Shown: positions 56,036-64,000 of the stretch, piece after piece
How the letters are laid out: every line of letters begins with the position of its first letter
Position numbering within the stretch: the first letter of the stretch is position 1
Source: Mrakia gelida
Lineage: Eukaryota; Basidiomycota; Tremellomycetes; Cystofilobasidiales; Mrakiaceae
Direction: 5' to 3'
NCBI GenBank assembly: GCA_024345305.1
Contig: BRON01000005.1
Coordinates: 1,426,001 to 1,490,000 of the forward strand
Length of the DNA stretch: 64,000 nucleotides
Program-made: the position numbers and the translations under genes
Notes under the pieces: generated by a model
What the model was told of the DNA's origin: nothing
The model's input: only the letters and a program-made list of their open reading frames with translations
The model's database searches: none

Positions 56036-56486
56036 GATTGGGCTGAGAGGCGAGAGCACAAGTCGATAGAGTTCAGATTCAGCTTGTCAATGAGCAGAGA
56101 TGATCGTATATACTGACGAGGGGAAGGGAGAGCTGCAGAAGAAGGAGGAGCGAAGGGAAGAGCGGAGGTGAGCTCGGCTTGATCGCCCTTGATCCCTTCC
56201 CCCAGCGCCCTCTTTGGCCTGAAAGCCTTCTCTCGAATGTTTCAGACTCACCTTCTGTATCCCAGCTGCTGTATGGAGACTGATACTCTTGTAGAAAATC
56301 GTTGATGGGCGTTGCGAGTCAGCTGCGGCTGCCTTGAGCTTCGAGCTCGACTCCCCTCCCTTTCGGCAGGCTCAGCCTCTCCAACGACCAACATCTCATC
56401 AGCACCCGGAGTTTCACTTCGCCCACCCACCCAGGGCCCCTTCTTGACCTAGGACTGTTATCGAAGGAAAGCTCTCGTCTTTGGAG
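56036..56486. promoter_or_regulatory. Divergent promoter region, F-box gene / PB1-ZZ gene
   Basis: 450 bp separate the two start codons. No exon or clear core element is recognised. Confidence 0.4.
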
Positions 56487-59400
56487 ATGGCCGAGCATGC
56501 CGTTCGTCCCACGCCCTCCCCTCCTCCTCCTCCTCGAGCTCGCTTAGCTATCCCTTCCCCTCCTTCCCTCCTCCTTCCTTCTCCTCCCTTTCCTCCGCCT
56601 CCATGGGCTGCTTCGTTCGAACTCCTTACTCTGAACTCACTCTCTTTCTCACTTTCTTCTCTTACTGCCTCCCCTTTCCGCTCTCCTCGCCCTCGCCATG
56701 ATTCCTCACTTCTCGCTTGAACCGTTCCAGGATCTCACGTTGGTCTTCAAGGTCTCCTTCGGAACAGACAACAGAAGAGTAACATATCCAAGAGGGAGAC
56801 TATGTCACTACGAGGGTCTCAGAGGAACAGTGAGTTCAATCGTCCCTCTATATCGGCCAGCGGCTTCGAGCGAAGGGAGGGAAGGAGCGAAGGTCACCTC
56901 GTCGCAGTTCGAAGACTGAGGTCAACTCCCCTTTTTGGGGAGAAGAATCGAGCTCGACGAGGCCTACAAGGCAGCTGGAGGGTGTACTAGTCCCATGCGA
57001 GGATCTAGGAGTGGGATCCACGCCAAAGAAGCTCAGCGTTTCTCTATCTCAGCAACCTCGTGAGCTCGCTCCTCATGCTGACCCACCTTCCCTCCTCTCT
57101 CTTCGTCAGATCGAACGTCTCTTCTCCCTCTCAGAATCACCCTTCTACATAGCCTACACCGACGACGATGGAGACGAGAACGGAATCAAGTCAGACTCGG
57201 ACCTCTCGGAAGCCATCTCGTACTTCCAATCCGGCTTCGACGACACCGGCTCAACCTACTCCTCCATCACCTCCAACACCTTCGACTCTACCCTCACCGG
57301 AGGAGGCAGCGGAGGAGGCAAAATCACTCTCAGAGTCCAGGTCGTCGTCGAGTACGATGGTCCCTCGCTTTCGGACACAGCCAGCATAGCCGAGAGCTTC
57401 GACGACAAGGAGAGCACGTACGGAGGGATCGGAGACGGAGGGAGGAGCGAGAGGTCGAGATCGAGCTGGGCGAGTGGCAGCAGCTCTCAGTGGTCGGAAG
57501 AACTGGAGAGGGACGTTCCATCAGGGACGAGGGTTGTTATAGAGGATGATTGGGACGACGAACCTGTCGATCTCAGTCGAGATCCCTTCCTGTCTGGGCC
57601 GGCACCTCGCGTCGCTCCTGGACCTCATCCTCTCTCCCAAGCTCACTATCCCTCCTCCTTCGAACACTCGGATCGCTCCTCCGCCCTCTCCCATGCCGCC
57701 TCTTCCTCCTCCATCGATACACGCCGCCTTTCCTCATCCTCGCCGAACGACCTCATTCCCTCGCCCACACTCTCTCCCTCTCCACCTCTCTCCGAATCAG
57801 GATCCGACGCCGACGCCGACGAAGAAGAGGATCCATCCTCAGACGAAGACGGCATGGCTCGAACCTCAGTCCCCTCCTCGTCGCGTCAAGGCAGCGGAGG
57901 GGATCCCTTCGGTGGGAAGGTCAAGAAACGAACCAAGAAACGACCTCCTCCTCCAACCTACGACACCGAAACGGAAACCGAACCCGAATCCTACTCCCCT
58001 CCGACCTCATCCTCCTCTCCACTACCTTCCACCTCCTCCTCAACTCCTCCAACCTCGCTCTCACCCAACCAAACTCCTCAGCAGCAGCAACAACGTCGCG
58101 TCGGTTCGAATCCCTCGAGCGGTCGTCCCTCCAACGCCTCGAACGCGTCGACTTCCAAGAACGATCCTTTCCGAAGCCTCGGACGATCTCAAAACGGAGG
58201 AGGATCAGGAGCCCACAACAACGCTTCGCAGCTTTCGTTCGAGGAAGGTTCGGTCTCGTCGACGGCTTCGGGGATGGAGAACAGCGAGTTGGGAGGGAGG
58301 TGGTTGAGGGAGCAAGGAGCGATTTTGGCCAAGAAGAGCGGACCTGTAGGAGCTGCGTTGGGCCTGGACGCTGGGAGGAAGAGTGGAGATGGGAGCAGTA
58401 GGAGGAGTGGGGATAGCGATAGGTCGTCGATGATCAGCGAACAGGAGGAGGGAGGAGGAGGGGAGATGCCTGTGGGTGGGTTGGAGTTGGAGAGGGATTC
58501 GAACGGACGGTCAGTCATTTTCTTCGTTTGAGGTCAGAGCGCTGGAGCTCGGGACTGATCTCTATTCCTTCCTTGGTTCGCGTATCCTCAGATGGTACTA
58601 CAGCTACTCCGCCAACTCCTCCGCTGCCTCCCTCAACAGCCAAGATCCCAACCGACTCTCGATGGCTTCGAGCTCCTCCTCCGGCCACCACCCTCTCCTC
58701 GCCCAAAACTCTTCTCAGCGAGGATCCAACTCTTCCTCGTCCTCCTCACCCACTCCAACTGCCTCTCGATCCTCGTCCATGTCCTCGCTACCAAGCTCAA
58801 GCCATCATTCAGCACGACCTCATCCTCCCTACCACCACAACTCGGCTCCGTCGACCTCGTCCTCGTCGGCCATCTCAGCAGCGAACGGGAAGCAACGAGC
58901 TGCTCTCTCGTCGATGTTCGGAGAAATCCCTCCCGAGCTGTTAAGGTTCATGGAAGAGGACGAGCCGGGAGGAGCAGAGGCGCCGAGGTTCGCTCCTTCT
59001 TGCGACGCGTGTGGGATTCGACTGGAGTACATGAGGTACTCGTGCTTGAAGGTGAGCTCTCTCCTCACTTCCTCGTCCCTCTCGAACCGTAACTGATCAT
59101 TCCCTTGTCTCCCTTGAACAGTGCGGCGACGGAGAACTCCACGAGCAAGCTCCTCCTCTCATCACCTTCCCCGACGACTCTTCCTCCTCGAACGGCCACG
59201 CCTCCTCCTCTTCTTCGAACTCACACGCCCATTCCAACTGCTGCGAGGAAGTCCATCACCACCACCACGGCTCTTCCAACTCCGCCTCTCATCAAGAAGA
59301 AGACGATGACGACGGCTACGCCTCCGACGGAACTGAACTCCTCGGTCACAGGAAATCCATCTCCTCCGTCGCGTCTTCGAACAAACCTCTTCCTCCCGTC

Positions 59401-62058
59401 CCAGCTCCAGGACGAGGATTCGAGCTCTGTGCGGGGTGCATCGAGGAGCACGGGAGGGAGCATGCGAGAGCGTTCTTTAGGTCGAGGGTTGGAGGAGGAG
59501 GAGGAGGGAGCGTCGCGGTCGGGAGGGTGAAGGGAGAGGTGGGACACACGTTTAGGGAGAGGGTTTGGTCGGGTGCTCAGAGGGGATGGAAGGATGTTGG
59601 TGAGTGGCTCGAACCTCCACTGAGGTGGTGAGAAAAGAGAGAGGAGGCAGAGCTGACAAGTTTTGATCTTGCGTCGAAACAGAATACGACGAGGTCTCGG
59701 CTTGCTCGACATGCAACAACCACACGTTCACGAATCGATACAAGTGTAGGTCTTTGGTTTGAACCCTCCAGCTCGAGGGGAAATACTGACTTGACCCCTC
59801 TTCCTCAACTCTAGGTGTCTCGTGTCAGAAGTTCGATCTCTGCAAGGTTCGTTCTTCCCTTCCCTTTTTCGTCTCACGTCCTCCTCGTCGCTGACTCCTT
59901 CATCGCGTCTTCTTCTGCATCAGGTCTGCTTCCAGAAGGTCGAGGAGATTCATCCCATCCACGCCTTCCTCTCGGTACCCGACATGCCAGGTCAATACGC
60001 CGCGGCTGCAACTTCGTCGTCGCCGAACTCCCCTCAGAACGCGTCGTCGAACTCGCCTGGAGGTGGTCAACGTGAGCTCTCTTGTCCACAAGCTCATACA
60101 CGCGAGCACCATTCTGACTGTTTTTTTTGTCTCTCGTTTCGGTCGCAGTCGTCCAACATCCTGGAGCTTTCTGCCACAAGTTCGTAGACTCTCTTCGTTT
60201 CGCTCGTCGCGTCAAACTCGAGCTGACCTTTGCTTTCTTTGTGCTCGTCTTCCAGCTGCTTGCAGAACATGTTCGTACTGAGCTCTCGTCCCCTCGAGAT
60301 CGAGTAATTATCTGACTCTCCTTGTTTTGATCCACTACAGCTGCGGACCTCGATTCCATTGTGCGATCTGCCCATCGTGGTACGTTCCTTCTCTTCGTTC
60401 GACGCGTCTTCGCTTTCGTTTCGATCAGCTGACATCTGGATCGTTTTGCTTGATCAACGTTATAGGGATCTGTGTCAGAACTGCGAAGGACTTCCGATCT
60501 CAGGAGACGTCATGGGAAGCACTCATCAAGCGGATCACATCATGATGAAGGTTCGTTTCCTTCCCTTCTTCCTTCCCTTCTCGTTATCCCTCGTCTCGCG
60601 AGCCTGACTCTCCTTATTCCCCTTCCGTGTCCTTTTAGATTCCCGTCCCTCTCGGAATCGCCGAAGTCGAGCAAGTCAGTCGACGAGCTCGAGATCAATG
60701 GACCCATCAAGATGCTCTCGCCGTCGCCGGGGCTTTCCCAGTCAATCCAGCTCCCCCAGTCCTCCCCGTTCCAAACTACCTCTCTCGATCCCCACCTCTC
60801 GGAACTCCTGCCAACCCTCGTCTCCCCACCTCCTCCACCTTCCTTCGATCCAATCCTCCACCAGCTCACCCGGCCTCCCCTCGAGCAGCGCCGACGACAT
60901 CGTCTTCGATCCAAAGAGGTCAAACCATCGCAGCTCCCAACCCTCCACCAGCTCCTCGTCCACCGCAACCACCAGTTCAGCCTCGAACGAACTCAAGTCC
61001 TTGGGCTCTCAGTCTCTCGCTCAACGGACTCTCGTTCGGACGACGATCAGCCTCCTCGGCAGGAGCTCAAGCTCCCATCCCCATGCCTCCGACGCCTCCA
61101 GCTCCTCCTCTCACGAGGCTGGGACACAACTGCAGGTGCTCGGGGTGCAACGCCTACATCAACGGATCGAGGTACCAGTGCGCGAACTGCCCGAGCGATC
61201 CCGTCGCGTACAACCTCGTTCGTCCGCTCTTGCTTCCCTTTTCTCGTTTCCTTTCCTCCTTCCCTTCGAGCTGACACTGACTGCCCGCTCAATTATCTTC
61301 ACGCAGTGCTCGACATGCGAACGACGCTCCTACCAACTCCACGACCCTCTCCACGTCTTCCTTCGATTCGATCGACCCGTCGACTTTGAGGTCAAGGCAA
61401 GGTCGCCGCTCTTCCCCGTCCTCTACAAGAAACCAGCTGGAACGTCTTCGGATCCCAACCTTCCTGGACCTCCTCAAGTCGGCTCGGCTAGCATGGAGAT
61501 GAGGAATCTGGGGGATCCAAGTGGTGAGTCTCGTCTTCTTTCTTTCCGTCGTTCTTCGACTCGACGACTCGAGTTCGACTTCCCTCGTCTGACCTTCGTT
61601 CGTTTCCTTTGATTCAGCCTACCTTCGACATCTCTACCATCCCTCGACGGTTTGCGACTTCTGCATGGTGAGCTCATCTCATCTCTCGACTCAAAAACGT
61701 GGACGAACGCGTCGTCCTCTCCCTTTCTGACGCGTCGCCTTCCCTCTTCTTTCCTCTCGCAGATCCCCATCACCGGCGCTTGGTACCGCTGTGCCGTCTG
61801 CGCTCGATCCTTCGACCTCTGCTCCGACTGTCACGACACCATCGAGCACGACGCGGATCACGTCTTCGTCGTTTTCAAGTCAGACGTTGAGATGAGCGTG
61901 TTCAGGTTTGTCTCTTGCTTGCCCTTCCATTCCGTCTCGCTCTCGACCTCACCTCTCACTGACTCATCTTGCTTCGCCTTCACAGGGAGTTGACGGATCT
62001 CTGGGCGTCGAACTCACGACCTCTTCTCTCTCAGCAGATCTACCTCCCTTCGCAGTAG
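56487..62058 (+). CDS. PB1 domain and five ZZ zinc-finger protein, NBR1/p62-like
   Basis: Seventeen exons, 1,308 codons plus stop: 56487..56501, 56731..56829, 57110..58509, 58592..59051, 59122..59599, 59683..59745, 59815..59846, 59924..60071, 60149..60179, 60256..60270, 60341..60379, 60466..60550, 60639..61217, 61307..61523, 61618..61667, 61763..61905, 61986..62058. A PB1 domain (residues about 6-80: DLTLVFKVSFGTDNRRVTYP, AYTDDDGDENGIKSDSDL) is followed by a long Ser/Pro-rich disordered stretch. Then come five ZZ-type fingers with CxxC pairs (CDACG, CSTCN/CVSCQ, CHNC/CAIC/CQNC, CSGC/CANC, CDFC/CAVC/CSDC, each followed by a His pair in most). PB1 plus ZZ is the layout of the autophagy receptors p62 and NBR1; no NBR1-type FW domain is seen. 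A candidate LIR motif FGEI lies near residue 614. Cargo receptor function is inferred. Confidence 0.82.
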
Positions 62059-62461
62059 ATTAGCTCGTTTATTTCGCCGTCTTCTTCGTCTTGTTTGTTT
62101 ATTTCGCCCTTCTTACATAGTCACGATCTTGCAACGACCCTTCTTACTCTTCGTTTCGTTATGTTGTTTCTTAATCCTTATGGCTTGCCGTCCTCGAGAG
62201 AACAAATGGAAAGGGAGAGATCGCGACGAGACGATTGAGAGTGAGACGCGTCGAATGAGGAAAGCTAGACGAGCGGAAGGCATGATATCCGGATACAAAA
62301 GAGGACGAAGGGTACATAGAGGTGGATGGCCTGGGGTAAAAGATGGTGAGAGGAGGTCAGCGTCGAAAAATGGGTTAGGGAAGGGAGAAAGACGAACCGA
62401 CGATGGGTTGTGGTTCGCCGTACTCTCAAAGCGCTTGCCGTCCGCTCAATGATGTGCTTCC
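62059..62461. other. Convergent 3' intergenic region
   Basis: 3' flanks of the PB1-ZZ gene and of the last F-box-like gene, with a GACGCGTC octamer at about 62244-62251. No exon seen. Confidence 0.5.
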
Positions 62462-63992
62462 TCAGACGGCAGCGTCTGCAGTCTACGTACGATGAAAGAC
62501 ACGCACGGTAGATCATCGATGTTAGCTCGAGTTTTAAGCAAGGGCGAAAAGCGAAGCGGGCCAAAGAACTCACTGGTCGCGCCGAAAGCGAGAAAAGGTT
62601 CCCGTCCTCCAATTCCCAACTCCAAGTGACGAAGCTGTGCGGTGACGTCGAAGCAGGTGAGGGCTCGTCCGATTCGAGGTTCGCCTTGATACATCCGGTG
62701 AGCTCAGCGAGGAACGAAGGGTCGAATCCTTCGAGGCGGATCCGGCGGATCGCGAAGGTCCAGAGGAGAAGGACGACGATGCGGAAGAGGTCCGCGGAGG
62801 ACGACTGTTTTGAGGGCGAAGACGGTTGGTAGATCTGGAGGAGAGTAGTATCCATGGTCGTGGGCTCGTCTTCGTTGTTGGGAAAGTCCGGTCGTAACGC
62901 GTCGGCGGGGAGCCGAAGAGCAGAAGGACGAAGTCCCTCGACAAGCGTCTTGAAGAACGCTCGATGCTCTGCCACGATGCGATGGATGTTCCGCGTACAA
63001 AGACGCTCCTGGATCTCCGAGTCGAGGCTGGGGACCTCCAAGATCTCGCCGAGCCAGTTGAGTTCGTCCATGGACCTCGGATGGCCGAAGTCGACCTTGA
63101 ACTCGTCGCGAACATCGTCGAGGGCTTCTTCCCAGAGGTCCTCGTCCTGCTCTAGGTTCTCGACGAGTTGATCAAGGTTGTCTTCATCCCTCCAGTCGAC
63201 CGGGTCCTCTCCTCCCTCCAGGATGCAGACGACGTCGAGCTCGTGGTCGCTGGGAACGACCAAGGGGAGGAGGTACGCGCCGGAGTCGTCGTAGAAGGAC
63301 CCGACGGGAGGTTCGATGCCAGAGACGATGGCGAGATAGGAGAGACAACCAAGCAGATCAAAAAGACGCGCGAAACGTGTCAGGTCACATCGAGATCTGG
63401 GTGCAAAAGGGGAGAGATGAACAGACCTCTCGAACGAAACTCCATCGTCGTCGTCCCCCCTCTCCAGCGAACAGACCGTTCTCGGGATCGAAGAAGGTGG
63501 TATAGTGAGATGGTTGTGAGATGGTGATCGATCGGTAGAATAGCGGGAGACAGAGCTCTCGGAATCCTTTGGAGACGAGGAGGAGATGGGAGGTCGAGAG
63601 GAGAGGGAGGGGGTCCGAGGAGGGCGTGAGTTTGGAAGGTCGAAGGAAGGTGAATTGGAGGATTTTCTCGATGACTTCGATGGGAAGGCCTGATGTACGT
63701 GCAGAAGGAGATCAAGAGGAAGTGGGAGCGAAAGTCAGCGATTTGAAGCCCCAGGGGATAAGAGCAAGCCAACGGCCTCTCGACATCCGACCTGCCTTGC
63801 TGTCTCGCCCTCCTCTCCTTCTGACCATCTGAGCTCACGGAACCCGTACGCACTCGGTGGAAGATTCGAGCATCCTTCCACCGTAGGTTCTCCTTGGATC
63901 CCGAGCTCAGGGGTGACCTTTTCGAAACATAATACGGAGAAGCGTGAGCTCAAGGAGAGAAGCGGAGGAAAGGGAGGAGGAGGGAAGCTCAC
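62462..63992 (-). CDS. F-box-like protein, partial, paralogue of the 12.4 kb gene
   Basis: Most of the gene is visible; the 5' end runs off the window, where an exon ends in a GTGAGC donor at about 63992. The exon starting 63689 reads GLPIEVIEKILQFTFLRPSK...LLLVSKGFRELCLPLFYRSIT and then HYTTFFDPENGLF, matching GIPLEVLEWILRYTFLRR and YLTFFDPKDGLF of the gene at 12417. Downstream a second coding block reads LFDLLGCLSYLAIVSGIEPPVG, LVVPSDHELDVVCIL and an acidic middle part, ending after an intron (62485-62573) near 62462. Between about 63360 and 63440 no single frame or GT-AG intron connects the blocks (WSFVRE, DLDVT and TRFARLF are in three frames), so the gene may be disrupted. The C-terminal model is approximate. 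Confidence 0.5.
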
Positions 63993-64000
63993 CTTCTTCT

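Noticed and set aside
1..64000. Biosynthetic gene cluster, integrated virus, CRISPR array or insertion sequence
   Set aside because: No transposase, integrase, terminal inverted repeats, spaced direct repeats or co-directional pathway genes were found; neighbouring genes are functionally unrelated.

Overview
This is an intron-dense, GC-rich eukaryotic window. It carries core eukaryotic genes (ribosomal protein eL33, ARP8, IMP dehydrogenase, Cdc20, acetyl-CoA carboxylase, AATF/Bfr2, TRM9, BUD20), each cut by many 60-90 bp introns. Donors are GTGAGT or GTTCGT, the branch point is nearly always CTGAC, and acceptors end in CAG or TAG. This architecture plus the protein similarities point to a basidiomycete yeast, probably a Pucciniomycotina (Rhodotorula/Sporobolomyces-like) species; the lineage is inference. 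No prokaryotic operons, CRISPR arrays, rRNA/tRNA genes or intact transposons were seen.

Layout. 0.7-3.1 kb: two tandem minus-strand SAM methyltransferase paralogues. 3.6-4.8 kb: ribosomal protein eL33. 6.0-8.6 kb: a type II membrane protein resembling fungal glycosyltransferases, divergent (132 bp apart) from ARP8 (8.8-12.2 kb). 12.4-13.9 kb: F-box-like protein. 14.6-17.3 kb: IMP dehydrogenase, with a 23-G tract just downstream. 17.9-20.4 kb: Cdc20-family APC/C activator. 20.7-21.5 kb: DRAP-deaminase-like enzyme, divergent from a TMEM19/DUF92 membrane protein (21.6-23.5 kb). 23.9-26.6 kb: a protein with two F-box/LRR modules. 27.1-29.2 kb: AATF/Bfr2. 29.6-31.5 kb: secreted M43 metalloprotease. 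32.3-43.0 kb: acetyl-CoA carboxylase in about 44 exons. 43.4-44.8 kb: F-box/LRR-like protein. 45.2-46.5 kb: TRM9. 47.1-48.5 kb: MYND-finger protein. 48.7-49.6 kb: disrupted F-box gene. 50.0-51.2 kb: BUD20. 51.6-52.9 kb: RNase III with a C-terminal RNA-binding-like tail. 53.0-54.1 and 54.2-56.0 kb: two more F-box genes with broken frames. 56.5-62.1 kb: a PB1 plus five-ZZ-finger protein resembling selective-autophagy receptors. 62.5-64.0 kb: F-box-like paralogue of the 12.4 kb gene, running off the edge.

Genes are mostly unrelated housekeeping genes, not a metabolic cluster. Ribosome biogenesis and translation recur (eL33, AATF/Bfr2, BUD20, TRM9, RNase III). Three points stand out. (1) The palindromic octamer GACGCGTC recurs about thirty times, mostly in introns and intergenic DNA. 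(2) A second donor class, GTTCGT, is used by roughly 25-30 introns. (3) Seven F-box-like loci share the window, and most of them carry reading-frame breaks, while neighbouring housekeeping genes are intact. Exon coordinates were worked out by hand from splice signals and protein similarity and were not verified by RNA data or database search.
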